Assembly (NCBI GenBank): GCA_028275345.1
Contig: JAPWUV010000006.1
Span: forward strand, 62,001 to 126,000
DNA length: 64,000 nt
Source of the DNA: a bacterium
Lineage (GTDB): Bacteria; Zhuqueibacterota; Zhuqueibacteria; Oleimicrobiales; Geothermoviventaceae
Direction: 5' to 3'
Shown here: positions 26,210 to 35,117 of the stretch, piece after piece
Position numbering within the stretch: the first letter of the stretch is position 1
How the letters are laid out: the number at the start of each line of letters is the position of its first letter
Notes under the pieces: generated by a model
The model's input: only the letters and a program-made list of their open reading frames with translations
Told to the model about the DNA's origin: nothing
Database searches by the model: none
Translations under genes and position numbers: made by a program

Positions 26210-27654
26210 ACTCTGCCTCCCACCGTCATTCTTCGGATCTTCACCGTCGGGGTCCCGTCGGATACGGGCACCGACTGCCCTTCTTTCCCGCAAGTGCCGG
26301 TCTGCCGCCCAAACCGCAGATCATTTCCGACCATCTCGATGTTTCGGAGGATGTCCATGTTCGACCCGATGAGAGTCGCTTGTCGCACCGGGCGCGTCAG
26401 TTTCCCATCCTCGATGAGGTAAGCGAGACGCAGGGAGAAGGTGAATTTGCCCGTGTCCTCCACTTGGCCGCCCTGATAGCTCACCGCGTAAAGCCCCTTC
26501 CGCACGGAGGCGATGATCTCCTGTGGGTCGTGCTCGCCTGCGGCGAGGTAGGTGTTCGACATGCGGGGGATGGGCACATGCGCGTAGCTCTGTCGGCGGC
26601 CGTGCCCGTTGGCCTCCATCCTGAGCACACGAGCCGAAAGCAGATCCGTAAGATAGCCGCACAGTCGACCACGTTCGATGAGCAGGGTCTTGACGGGCTC
26701 GGTCCCTTCGTCGTCCACTTGGTACGATCCCCTCAGCCGCGGTAGAGTCGGGTCATCGAAGATAGTCACGAGCTCCGAGGCCACAACCTGACCCATTTTG
26801 TCCCAGAAAATCGATTGCTTCTTTCGATTCGCATCAGCTTCGAGCAGATGCCCGACGGCTTCGTGGATCATGGTTCCGCTCTCCCCCGGGGCCAGCACGA
26901 CGGGCATCTCTCCCGCCGGCGGATCGGCCGCCCCGAGAAGGATGAGGGCTTCTTCCGCTGCCCGCCGACCGATCTCCTCGGGCCTCTGGGCCTCCCGGAA
27001 AAACTCCAGTCCCACCCGCCCGCCATCGCCATGGTAGCCTGCGTTTCGGGATCCGTTCTTCTCCGCCACGGCCGAAACGTCGAGGCGAACCAAGGGACGA
27101 GCGTCGAAGACCATCCGCCCCTCGGAGTTGGCGATCAACACCACCCGCAGGCCTTCGCTGAACGAAACCCGCACGTTCCGGATCCTGCTGTCCAGTCCCG
27201 CTGCGGCATCGTGCGCACGGAGACAAAGCTGCACCTTCTCTTCCAAACCGGCGAAGACCGAGGAGCTCTCGGGCTCGTAGAGGCGGAGGCGTGGGGCTGA
27301 GAGTCGGAGATCCGCCAGGCCGGTTCCGTGGTTCCCCGCTGCGACGATCGTCGACGCCGTGCGCGCCGCATCCTGGAGGGAGGGAAACCGGAGATCGTTC
27401 GTGTAGGCGTAGCCCGTCCGCTCACCCCTGATCACCCGCACCCCGGCCCCCAGTCCCACAGATTCCTCCGTGTCCCGGACCGCGCCCTCCTCGACGGTCA
27501 CGGCCGAGTGGAGACTGTACTCCACGAAGAGCTCGGCAAAATCCCCGCCGCGGGCAAGGGCCCGCTCTAACGTCTTCGCCATCGATGAAATCTCGAGCCC
27601 GTAGCGCTGCGCAAAAAACGACGGCGGGTCAAAAACGTCCTCGCGCCCGATCAC
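26206..27654 (-). CDS. tldD: TldD zinc protease subunit
   Basis: 482 residues, the usual TldD length. The zinc motif HEAVGH is at 264-269, followed by LLEADANRKKQSIFWDKMG. The C-terminal part has GSYQVDDEGTEP, MEANGHGRRQSYAHVPIPRM and LRNIEMVGNDLRF, all typical. The start is taken as GTG at 27654, which has AGGAGGGG seven bases upstream. The frame stays open to 28092, but that extension crosses the tldD promoter and has non-coding composition. With TldE it forms a heterodimer whose peptide channel ends at the TldD zinc site. No obvious peptide substrate gene lies alongside. Confidence 0.9.
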   Translation of the reverse strand: MIGREDVFDPPSFFAQRYGLEISSMAKTLERALARGGDFAELFVEYSLHSAVTVEEGAVRDTEESVGLGAGVRVIRGERTGYAYTNDLRFPSLQDAARTASTIVAAGNHGTGLADLRLSAPRLRLYEPESSSVFAGLEEKVQLCLRAHDAAAGLDSRIRNVRVSFSEGLRVVLIANSEGRMVFDARPLVRLDVSAVAEKNGSRNAGYHGDGGRVGLEFFREAQRPEEIGRRAAEEALILLGAADPPAGEMPVVLAPGESGTMIHEAVGHLLEADANRKKQSIFWDKMGQVVASELVTIFDDPTLPRLRGSYQVDDEGTEPVKTLLIERGRLCGYLTDLLSARVLRMEANGHGRRQSYAHVPIPRMSNTYLAAGEHDPQEIIASVRKGLYAVSYQGGQVEDTGKFTFSLRLAYLIEDGKLTRPVRQATLIGSNMDILRNIEMVGNDLRFGRQTGTCGKEGQSVPVSDGTPTVKIRRMTVGGRV

Positions 27655-27787
27655 ACCCGTTCCCCTCCTGCTCGGTGGACTATCGCCTCTCTGCTCGCCC
27701 CAATTCTCGCCCAACCGATTCTGCCGCCTCGAAGTCGGACATTCCCGCTCCGCGAGGCTCGGACCACAGCCTCGCCCCGCTCCCGCA

Positions 27788-27816
27788 AACATACGAATCC
27801 CCAACCCAATACACAA
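27788..27816 (-). promoter_or_regulatory. Sigma-70-type promoter of tldD-tldE
   Basis: On the minus strand TTGTGT (27816-27811) and TATGTT (27793-27788) are separated by 17 bp. Transcription would start about 125 nt before the GTG start of tldD. Confidence 0.55.
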
Positions 27817-27913
27817 CCCTGGCGAAGGAATGGCCGGCTCGGTGTCAGCATTCTGCTCTCGGGCCTCAGCCCAAGGGCCAGGGGTAGGGTTGGTCCGGCA
27901 CGGCGATTGCGCC

Positions 27914-27942
27914 TTGAATTCGGGATCGGCTTTTTGTAAGTT
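27914..27942 (+). promoter_or_regulatory. Sigma-70-type promoter of the SWIM gene
   Basis: TTGAAT (27914-27919) and TAAGTT (27937-27942) are 17 bp apart, about 140 bp before the ATG at 28081. It is divergent from the tldD promoter. The 27655-28080 region between the two genes holds these two promoters and nothing else recognised. Confidence 0.5.
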
Positions 27943-28080
27943 CGTTAGGGCGACGGGGAGGAAAATCCAAGCCAGCCCGATCCGAAGCTCGAGGTCCACG
28001 TCAATCTTTCCGAGAACTGGACGACAAGAAGAGTGGTGGAGCCGTCCGGGGCTTGCTCCCGGCGGCTCGGGAGAAAGGCG

Positions 28081-28575
28081 ATGGATGTGCATCGGAAGGA
28101 GTTTCCCATTTCCCCGGCCTTGCTCTCCCTTTCCGTGGAGGAAGTGCGGAAGCTTGACGAAGAGGTCACGGGCGGCGAGGGCTTTGAGTACTACACCGGC
28201 GGCTTCATCCGGAAAGCGGCCGTATTCCTGAACAAGATCTCAGGCCGCGTTCGGGAGGCTTACGGCGAGTACCTGGTCGAGGTCACCGCGGACGACTACC
28301 GTCTCTCGACCTCCTGCACGTGCGAAGCGCGATCCGGGATGTGCAAGCACGTCATTGCCCTGCTGTACTCCTGGGTCTTCGATCAGGAGTCCTTCCACGA
28401 CGTTGGGGAGTCGCTTCTCGAGCTCAAGGCCCTGGACAAAGAGGATCTGATCGAGATCATCGGCAGGATGATCCAGTACGACCCACGCAACGCCGATTTC
28501 TTCGAGGAAAACCCCGACGCCGGGACCGAGCTGGACACGCCCGAGTACGGGGACCTCGAGGATTGGACCCAGTGA
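28081..28575 (+). CDS. SWIM zinc-finger protein
   Basis: 164 residues. The centre has the SWIM signature CxC-x6-CxH in SCTCEARSGMCKHVIALLY (about 79-97), preceded by a beta segment (YGEYLVEVTADDYRLST), the typical SWIM arrangement. The C-terminus is an acidic helical tail (ELKALDKEDLIEIIGRMI and EENPDAGTELDTPEY). SWIM domains bind DNA or proteins and often sit in helicase or recombination partners. Here no helicase is fused or nearby. The ATG at 28081 has GGGAGAAAGG just upstream. It precedes the lytic transglycosylase by 64 bp and may be read through into it. Confidence 0.78.
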   Translation: MDVHRKEFPISPALLSLSVEEVRKLDEEVTGGEGFEYYTGGFIRKAAVFLNKISGRVREAYGEYLVEVTADDYRLSTSCTCEARSGMCKHVIALLYSWVFDQESFHDVGESLLELKALDKEDLIEIIGRMIQYDPRNADFFEENPDAGTELDTPEYGDLEDWTQ

Positions 28576-28639
28576 TTCGACCTCTCGTGCCTCCGGGGGC
28601 AAGACCGGTCTGGAACGCGGAAAATGACGGAGCAGCCCG

Positions 28640-30685
28640 ATGATGTCCGAGAGACGACCCTCTGCGGCATCCCGAAGGTTTCCAAAGAGCTCGGTCCTCG
28701 CTTTGGCTCTCCTGCTCACTTCTCCGACCGCGAAGGCTATTGATCCCAACGACATCCCCCGCAACGACCTCTTTCCGCTGCCCCCATCACTACGAGACAA
28801 CGTCGAATTCTGGATCCGGGTGTATAGCCAATGGCATACGGATCAGCTGATCGTACACGATTCCAACCACCCGCTGGTCATATACGAAGTGGTGGACCTG
28901 AGGCAGCTTCTTGGAACCGATAAGGTCTCGGAGCGGACGAGGCGGGAGTACGTGGTTCGCCTGCGGAACAAGTACTCCGACTGGCTCCGGCGCCTCGGGC
29001 AGCGCAATCCCTCCGAGTTCAGCGAAGAGGAGCGCCGAATCCTGGACCTTTGGACTCCTTGGGGAGGATGGGAAGCCCTTCGTACGGCAAGCGAGAATGT
29101 GCGCGTGCAACGAGGTAACCGCGATTTCTTCCTCTTCGGTTTGCGCCAGTCGGGGCGTTACATCGACCGCATGAAGGAGATCTTCCGCAATCATGGGCTC
29201 CCCGAGGAGCTCACGGCTCTGCCCCACGTGGAATCCTGTTTCAACTGGGCGGCCTACTCCCACATGGGAGCTGCGGGCATTTGGCAATTCACCCGGCACA
29301 CCGGACGTCTCTTCCTCCGCATCACCTACGAGGTGGATGAGCGCTTCGACCCCTTCCGTTCGACGGAGGCGGCGGCCCAGCTCTTGCGGAAAAACTACGA
29401 CGAGCTGGGCACCTGGCCCCTGGCAATCACCGCTTACAATCACGGCCTGGCCGGCATGAAGCAGGCTGTGGAGAGCTTGGGTACAAGGGATTTCGAGGTC
29501 ATCCTGAACCGCTACCGCTCGCCCAGCTTCAAGTTCGCCTCCAAGAACTTTTACGCCGAATTCCTCGCCGCCCTGTACGTACGCAGCAACTATCAGCAAC
29601 TCTTCGGCGAGGTGGAGTTCGAGCCTCCTCTGCAGTTTCTCGAGTTCCAGCTGGAAGACCACGTGCCTGCGAAGATCGTGGCCCAGATCTTTGAGGTGGG
29701 GCTGGAGGAGCTCCGGCAGCTCAATCCCGCGCTGCGGGCGCCCGTTTGGCGCGGCCAAAGGCGGATCCCTCGGGGCTACACCCTTAGGCTGCCCGTCAAC
29801 CTCAAGGCAGACCCCGACTCGCTCTACGCCCAGGTGCTCCAAAAACGCTCGAATTCGCCGAGCCCGCCCCCACCTTCTGGCGACCAGTACGTCGTTCGCA
29901 GCGGGGAAACGCTGAGCGATATTGCGAAGAGGCTAGGAGCTTCAGTCCAGGATCTCCTCAACTACAACGATCTCCCCGATCCCGACCGCATCCGACCGGG
30001 GCAGGTTCTCCGGGTACCCGGTGGTTCCGGCAGCAGAGCTGCTTCGCAGCAACCGCCGGCATCGGCTTCACCGCCGCCTTCGGCGAGTTCTCGCGCCGCC
30101 GGGGCCACATCCTTCGCATCGGCACCGCCCCCTGAGTCGAACCCAGCCCCGGGAGGGAGCTTGGCCGAACTCCACTGGGTCCCTTACGACACCACGGGAG
30201 TGTCCCGAAACGTGAATCCGAGGCGGCTGACCGATCGGGTTGAGATTCCGCGGGATGGCTGGACGCGGGTCCAGCCGGAGGAAACCCTGGGCCACTACGC
30301 CGAATGGCTCAAGGTGACCGCTCGGGAGCTGCGGCAGTTGAACGGGTTCTCCCCCGGGAAAGAGCTCCGAGTGGGGGAGCAGGTCCGCCTCACCTTCCGC
30401 AATGTGAGTCCGGAGGAATTCCACCGCCAGCGCCTGGACTACCTCCGCAGCATCGAGGAGGATTTCTTCGCCACCTACCGCGTGACCGGCGTCCGCGTGC
30501 ACCGCGTCGCACGGGGGGAGAACATTTGGTACATCTGCCATAGCCTGTATGACGTCCCCTACTGGCTCGTCTGGTCATACAACCCCGAAGTCGACCTCGA
30601 TCGCGTCCACGAAGGGGACGAGCTCAAGATCCCAATTGTGGAGGCCATCGACGCCTCCAAGCCGGAACCGAACGATGCGCCGTGA
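28640..30685 (+). CDS. MltD-like membrane-bound lytic transglycosylase with LysM domains
   Basis: 681 residues. A signal sequence (about 1-33) is followed by a helical N-terminal region. The goose-lysozyme-like SLT domain comes next with GLPEELTALPHVESCFN (catalytic E198), SHMGAAGIWQFTRHTGR and ITAYNHG. A degenerate LysM-like stretch follows at about 335-385. LysM repeats lie at about 418-465 (YVVRSGETLSDIAKRLGAS), 545-590 and 625-670, separated by a Pro/Ser-rich linker (465-515). It cleaves glycan strands non-hydrolytically, giving 1,6-anhydro-muropeptides in the periplasm. The next gene, a NamZ-like muramidase, overlaps its end, so the two likely work together in wall turnover. The start may be 28640 or the adjacent ATG. 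Confidence 0.9.
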   Translation: MMSERRPSAASRRFPKSSVLALALLLTSPTAKAIDPNDIPRNDLFPLPPSLRDNVEFWIRVYSQWHTDQLIVHDSNHPLVIYEVVDLRQLLGTDKVSERTRREYVVRLRNKYSDWLRRLGQRNPSEFSEEERRILDLWTPWGGWEALRTASENVRVQRGNRDFFLFGLRQSGRYIDRMKEIFRNHGLPEELTALPHVESCFNWAAYSHMGAAGIWQFTRHTGRLFLRITYEVDERFDPFRSTEAAAQLLRKNYDELGTWPLAITAYNHGLAGMKQAVESLGTRDFEVILNRYRSPSFKFASKNFYAEFLAALYVRSNYQQLFGEVEFEPPLQFLEFQLEDHVPAKIVAQIFEVGLEELRQLNPALRAPVWRGQRRIPRGYTLRLPVNLKADPDSLYAQVLQKRSNSPSPPPPSGDQYVVRSGETLSDIAKRLGASVQDLLNYNDLPDPDRIRPGQVLRVPGGSGSRAASQQPPASASPPPSASSRAAGATSFASAPPPESNPAPGGSLAELHWVPYDTTGVSRNVNPRRLTDRVEIPRDGWTRVQPEETLGHYAEWLKVTARELRQLNGFSPGKELRVGEQVRLTFRNVSPEEFHRQRLDYLRSIEEDFFATYRVTGVRVHRVARGENIWYICHSLYDVPYWLVWSYNPEVDLDRVHEGDELKIPIVEAIDASKPEPNDAP

Positions 30686-31946
30686 CGAACCACTGCGGCT
30701 GGGTAGCTCCATGCGCCCGCTCTGCGGCGCACTCCTTCTCCTCTTGGCCGCTTCCGCGAGCTGCGGAGGAGGAAAACCTCGGGTGCGGGTGGGGGCCGAC
30801 CGATTGCTCACGGAATATCGACATCTCGTGGCCGGCAAGCGGGTCGGGCTCATCACCAACCAGACCGGGGTCACCTCCGAGGGCAAACACCTGGCCGACC
30901 TACTCCACGCCGACCCAGAAGTGAAGCTCGTGGCCCTCTTTGCCCCGGAACACGGCATTCGCGGCACCGAGGAGGCTGGGGCAACCATCCATCACGGCCG
31001 GGACCCGCGCACGGGGATCCCCATCCTCAGCCTCTACGGGGAGACGAAGAAACCCAGCCCCGAAATGCTGCGCCAGATCGATGTGCTCCTCTTCGACATT
31101 CAGGATGTGGGCGCACGCTTCTACACCTACATCAGCACCATGGCGCTTGCCATGGAAGCTTCCGCTGACCAAGGGATCCCGTTCGTGGTGCTGGATCGAC
31201 CCAATCCCATCGGGGGAGAAATCGTCGAAGGGCCAGTACTGGAGCCACCCCTCCGGTCCTTCGTAGGGATCCACCCCATTGCCCTGCGGCACGGGATGAC
31301 GGTGGGTGAGCTGGCACGCATGTTTGCGGGCGAGGGTTGGCTCTCAAGCTCGAAGCCGCTCGACCTCACCGTCGTTCCCATGCGCGGTTGGCGTCGGAAT
31401 ATGCTGTACTGGGAAACAGGGCTGCGCTGGATCCCGCCCTCGCCCAACATCCCAACCGATACCACGGCCTTGTTCTACCCCGGGATAGGGTTGCTTGAGG
31501 CCACGAACGTGTCTGAGGGGCGAGGGACCCTCTATCCGTTTCGCCATCTCGGCGCACCCTGGATCGATCCGGCTCGTCTCCTCCGCTTGTTCGAGGCCAG
31601 CGGGCTCGGGATTGCCTGCCGGCCCACGTCTTTCGTCCCCCGCAATCTTCCGGGACTGGCCAGCCATCCCAAGTATGAGGGCCGGGTCTGCTACGGGATC
31701 CGGCTCGACCCAACCGATCCGGAGCGCTTGCGCTCGGTGGAGTTCGGCATCGGGCTGCTCTGGGCCCTCCGCTCTGCCTTCCCGGATAGCTTCCGTATCC
31801 AGCGAAGGGGCATGCAGCTCATGACCGGCAGCGAAGAATTCGCGCAGGCCCTCGAGGCGGGCGCACCCCTCGCAAAGCTCCTGGAAATCCAGCGACGGGG
31901 CCTGGATGAATTCCTGAGGATCCGCCAGAAATACCTACTGTACTGA
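30675..31946 (+). CDS. DUF1343 / NamZ-type exo-beta-N-acetylmuramidase
   Basis: 423 residues of the DUF1343 family, now GH171, whose Bacillus member NamZ removes terminal MurNAc from peptidoglycan fragments. It has GLITNQTGVTSEGKH, LFAPEHGIRGTEEAG, SLYGETKKPSPEML, DVLLFDIQDVGARFYTYI, VLDRPNPIGG and the late PSPNIPTDTTALFYPG. An N-terminal hydrophobic stretch ending ASASC suggests a lipoprotein, though the lipobox is weak. The ATG at 30675 overlaps the transglycosylase stop by 11 bp; an ATG at 30711 placed right before the hydrophobic stretch is an alternative. It should act on glycan ends released by the transglycosylase. Confidence 0.87.
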   Translation: MRRDEPLRLGSSMRPLCGALLLLLAASASCGGGKPRVRVGADRLLTEYRHLVAGKRVGLITNQTGVTSEGKHLADLLHADPEVKLVALFAPEHGIRGTEEAGATIHHGRDPRTGIPILSLYGETKKPSPEMLRQIDVLLFDIQDVGARFYTYISTMALAMEASADQGIPFVVLDRPNPIGGEIVEGPVLEPPLRSFVGIHPIALRHGMTVGELARMFAGEGWLSSSKPLDLTVVPMRGWRRNMLYWETGLRWIPPSPNIPTDTTALFYPGIGLLEATNVSEGRGTLYPFRHLGAPWIDPARLLRLFEASGLGIACRPTSFVPRNLPGLASHPKYEGRVCYGIRLDPTDPERLRSVEFGIGLLWALRSAFPDSFRIQRRGMQLMTGSEEFAQALEAGAPLAKLLEIQRRGLDEFLRIRQKYLLY

Positions 31947-32207
31947 ATGCGCCCGAATCCTCGGCCTGGTTTCCTTCTGCCTTCCCGCGCATTGCTCGCG
32001 ACCACCAGGGGGCAAATGACCACGCCCTTCCGATAGTGTCCAGCAGGACGGACCCCATCTAAAGTACCTCTCCCCCTTGCCGAAAATAGGGGAGGGCGAG
32101 TGGAAGCCACTTCATGGCGGTCGGCTCCTCTTCCCGTCTTGGTCATCACCGGTCATGGGTACAAGATCACAGCAGAAGGCCGCTCCCAAGTGGTGAGCTG
32201 AGCCGGA

Positions 32208-33797
32208 ATGGAACTGGTCACCGTACTGAGGCAGGATTCGTTTCGCTCCGCGCTGGCCAGGCTTGCCGAAGGATCATCGGTCGGCATCACCCTGCGTGAT
32301 GCGGAGGGGCACGTGCTGTTTTCGGAAGGATGCGATCGGGGAGGCGAAGGTCGGCCGGGTTTGTCCCGGCCTTTGGAGTTCTTGGGAAAACGCGTCGGGA
32401 GCCTGGAGCTTCACCCCTGGTGGCAAGTCCAGGCGGAGGAGCTCCGGGCTCTGGCCCATGCCATCGGGCAAATCGTGGAGGACCGGCTCTACACAGAACA
32501 CGAGATCGCCAGCCTCGCCGCGGAGCTGGCGGGGCGGTACGAGGAGATCCACCTGCTGAGCAGGATCACGGAGACGTTGGGGTCGGTGTTCGACGTGCAG
32601 CAGGTATCGAAGATCGCGCTGGAGTTTGCCCTGAAGGCGGTACCAGCCCAGCGGGCTTCTCTCCTCGTGGTCGACGAGACGGAAGGCACCCTGCGCATTG
32701 TGGCTCAGCGGGGCATCCCGGAAGAGGTCGCACAGCAGACCCGGATCCGCCCCGGCGAGGGCATTTGCGGCTGGGTCTTCGAAAAGGGCGAGCCTTTGCT
32801 GGTCGAAGACATAAGCCGGCTCCAGCACCTTCGGCCGGCCCCAGTCCCGCAGGGACGCTATGCCACGAACTCCTTCCTCTCGGTACCGCTCGTAGCCACG
32901 CCCCTTCAGATCAGGGGCCGAAAGATGGGAGTTCTGAATTTGGCCGACCGGGTGGACGGCAAACCCTTCACAACCTCCGACCTCAAGACGCTGACCACCA
33001 TCGCGTCGGTCACCGCCATTGCGCTACACAATTGCCATCTTGTGGAGCAAGCGAAGGCAGCGGAAAGGCTCCGGCGGGAGTTGGAGATCGCGAAGAACAT
33101 CCAGCGCAGCTTGCTCCCGAAATACTGGCCCGAGATCCCGGGGGGTCAGCTGGCCGGGCTCTACCTGCCGGCGCAGACCATCGGAGGCGACTACTACGAT
33201 TTCTACCACGACGAGACCGAACTCCTGAGCATGGTGGTCGCCGACGTTTCGGGCCATGACATCGGCGCGGCTCTCCTGATGATCGAGGCGCGCAGCGCCA
33301 TTCGCTCGGAGATGAGTCGCTGGCGGGATCCCGCGGAGATCCTACATGGGACCAATCGGGCTCTCTACGAAGATCTCGAGAGCGGAGGGCTCTTCATCAG
33401 CGCCTTCTGCGCCCGGCTGGATCCCAGCACCTGGACTCTCGAATACGCCAACGCGGGCCACTGCTGGCCGATCTGGGTGGACGGCCGCTCCGGAGAAGTC
33501 CGTCGCCTCGATGCGGAGGGGATGATCATCGGGATTTGGCCAGAGGTGAACTTCGAAAAGAGGGAAGTCCAGCTCCAACCCCAGGATATCGTGCTCATTT
33601 TCACCGACGGCGTCTCCGAGGCGAAGTCCCCCGCGGGCGAGCCGTTTGGGGAGGAACGACTCGGCACGCTGGTCTCCACTTATCGCCAGGAGGAGCCTTG
33701 GCGCCTCACGCAGATTCTGCGCGATGCCCTGCGAAGTTTTACAGGAAATGCGGAATTCGTCGATGATATAACCGTGGTGGTGCTCAAGAGGTTGTAG
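32208..33797 (+). CDS. GAF-domain PP2C (SpoIIE/RsbU-type) phosphatase
   Basis: 529 residues. The N-terminus (1-95) is a small ligand-type domain (GITLRDAEGHVLF), followed by a coiled linker, a GAF domain (about 120-290, ASLLVVDETEGTLRIVAQRG and GEGICGWVF) and a PP2C/SpoIIE domain (about 300-528). The last has IGGDYYDFYHDE, VVADVSGHDIGAALLM, EYANAGH and IFTDGVSEA motifs with metal-binding aspartates. Such proteins dephosphorylate Ser/Thr on anti-sigma-factor antagonists. It opens an operon with two receivers, an Hpt protein, an HDOD protein and a histidine kinase. No STAS substrate is encoded next to it. A GAGCTGAGCCGGA precedes the ATG. Confidence 0.88.
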   Translation: MELVTVLRQDSFRSALARLAEGSSVGITLRDAEGHVLFSEGCDRGGEGRPGLSRPLEFLGKRVGSLELHPWWQVQAEELRALAHAIGQIVEDRLYTEHEIASLAAELAGRYEEIHLLSRITETLGSVFDVQQVSKIALEFALKAVPAQRASLLVVDETEGTLRIVAQRGIPEEVAQQTRIRPGEGICGWVFEKGEPLLVEDISRLQHLRPAPVPQGRYATNSFLSVPLVATPLQIRGRKMGVLNLADRVDGKPFTTSDLKTLTTIASVTAIALHNCHLVEQAKAAERLRRELEIAKNIQRSLLPKYWPEIPGGQLAGLYLPAQTIGGDYYDFYHDETELLSMVVADVSGHDIGAALLMIEARSAIRSEMSRWRDPAEILHGTNRALYEDLESGGLFISAFCARLDPSTWTLEYANAGHCWPIWVDGRSGEVRRLDAEGMIIGIWPEVNFEKREVQLQPQDIVLIFTDGVSEAKSPAGEPFGEERLGTLVSTYRQEEPWRLTQILRDALRSFTGNAEFVDDITVVVLKRL

Positions 33798-33815
33798 AAG
33801 GCAGTGAGGGCGAGA

Positions 33816-34187
33816 ATGGCGAAGATCTTGGTGGTCGATGATGACCGCTTCATGCGACTGGCCGTGGAGAAGTACCTGCGATCCTTCGGATACGACGTCA
33901 TCCTTGCCGAGAACGGCCTTGAAGCGTTGGAGCTGGTGCAGGAGCACAATCCTGACCTCATCCTCCTCGACCTGATGATGCCCGGTCTGTCCGGAGAAGC
34001 CTTTTTGCAGAAGCTCCGCCTCGAGCTCGGGAAGGAGGATGTGCCCGTGGTGGTGTTATCCGCGCTTGCCCAAAGGGACAAGGTCGTGGAAGTCATGCGA
34101 TTCGGGGCGGTGGATTACGTCACCAAGCCCTTCAACCCGAGCTCGCTCATACTCAAATTACGCAAGATCCTCACGCCGGCTGAATGA
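33816..34187 (+). CDS. Single-domain response regulator (receiver 1)
   Basis: 123 residues, a receiver domain only, of CheY/DivK type. The acidic triad is D8/D9/D10 with phospho-acceptor D52. The conserved S/T position is in VVVLSALAQ and K103 in YVTKPFNP. The ATG at 33816 begins the canonical MAKILVVDDD; a GTG 12 bp upstream is a less likely start. It sits 18 bp after the PP2C gene and 28 bp before the Hpt gene, so it is a likely partner in a phosphorelay with them. Confidence 0.9.
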   Translation: MAKILVVDDDRFMRLAVEKYLRSFGYDVILAENGLEALELVQEHNPDLILLDLMMPGLSGEAFLQKLRLELGKEDVPVVVLSALAQRDKVVEVMRFGAVDYVTKPFNPSSLILKLRKILTPAE

Positions 34188-34215
34188 ACCGAAGCTCCTG
34201 AGGTGGATCGACGAG

Positions 34216-34641
34216 ATGGCCCAGACCCTTACCCCATCCGGAAGCGCGCACTACATTGACCGGCGGGCTGTAGAGCGGTGGCACCCCTTCCTCCACCTCT
34301 ACTTCGAGAGCATGGAGGCAGGAATCGCCGAACTCCGCTCCCTGGCGCAGCAGTTCGGCGAGACTTCAAAGCCAGAACTGCTGCGCATGCTGCACCTTCG
34401 CTGTCACGGCCTGAAAGGAGCCTCGGAGACAGTTGGCTTCAAAGGTTTGGCCTCCCTCCTCCGCCGTCTCGAGCGCCAGCTGGAAAAGGATCTTGTTGTC
34501 CCCGGCAGAATCTCCGCAGGGGAATTGATCAAGCAGATCGAGACCATCGCATCAGTTTACCGCGCGAGCAGGGAGATGTTCGGAAAACCATCTGCAGAAG
34601 AGGAGACCAATGCCAGCGGCCAAGATCCTCGTAGCCGATGA
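34216..34641 (+). CDS. Histidine phosphotransfer (Hpt) protein
   Basis: 141 residues, mostly helical. The Hpt signature MLHLRCHGLKGASETVGFKGL contains the phospho-accepting H64 followed by the conserved Lys and Gly. Helices before and after it complete a four-helix bundle, and the Gly/Lys pattern is intact. It should relay phosphate between the receivers encoded on either side. The ATG at 34216 follows GAGGTGG; the upstream open frame is out-of-frame receiver sequence. Its last 32 bp overlap the next receiver gene, a sign of coupled translation. Confidence 0.82.
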   Translation: MAQTLTPSGSAHYIDRRAVERWHPFLHLYFESMEAGIAELRSLAQQFGETSKPELLRMLHLRCHGLKGASETVGFKGLASLLRRLERQLEKDLVVPGRISAGELIKQIETIASVYRASREMFGKPSAEEETNASGQDPRSR

Positions 34642-34990
34642 CGAGCCCTTCATTGCTCGGTCGCTCTCCTACGTGCTCCAGAGGAGCGGATTTGACGTCT
34701 ACGTGGCCAAAGACGGCGAGGAGGCCTATCAGCTGGTGGAAAAGGTGCGGCCCAACCTCGTCATTCTGGACGTGATGATGCCTCACCGGACAGGATATGA
34801 AGTGTGCCAGCACATTCGGAGCCGAGAAGATCTGCGGGCCATGAAGGTGATCATCCTGTCGGCGAAGGGCCAGGCCTCCGACCTGGAGGAGGGGCTACCA
34901 GCTGGGGCCGATGCGTACGTGCCCAAACCCTTCAGCCCCGCCGAAATCATTGCGATGGTGCAGGACCTGCTTGGCGAGGCAGCTGCATAG
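34610..34990 (+). CDS. Single-domain response regulator (receiver 2)
   Basis: 126 residues, receiver domain only. The acidic pair is D10/D11 with phospho-acceptor D54 in VILDVMMPHRTG, LSAKGQ supplies the conserved Ser, and the Lys is in YVPKPFSP. It resembles PleD/DivK-type receivers and the output is unknown. It overlaps the Hpt gene by 32 bp and has GAGGAGACC before its ATG. With receiver 1 and Hpt it completes a His-Asp-His-Asp set. Confidence 0.9.
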   Translation: MPAAKILVADDEPFIARSLSYVLQRSGFDVYVAKDGEEAYQLVEKVRPNLVILDVMMPHRTGYEVCQHIRSREDLRAMKVIILSAKGQASDLEEGLPAGADAYVPKPFSPAEIIAMVQDLLGEAAA

Positions 34991-35117
34991 CCGAAGGCCG
35001 ATGTGTCCCCAGGAAACGGCGATCCGCCTCGCCTATGCGGTTGTTGCGGCGAGGAATACGTCAAATACCGGGTCATGCCCCCTCGAATGCGGGGTGATTC
35101 GAACAGCACGGGAGTAG

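Noticed and set aside
27655-28092. N-terminal extension of TldD to 628 codons
   Set aside because: It crosses a promoter on the same strand and has non-coding composition; the GTG at 27654 gives the standard 482-residue protein with a Shine-Dalgarno.
28240-28800. A 186-codon minus-strand frame opposite the SWIM gene
   Set aside because: It is antisense to a clear SWIM motif and to the transglycosylase start, with no Shine-Dalgarno or family.
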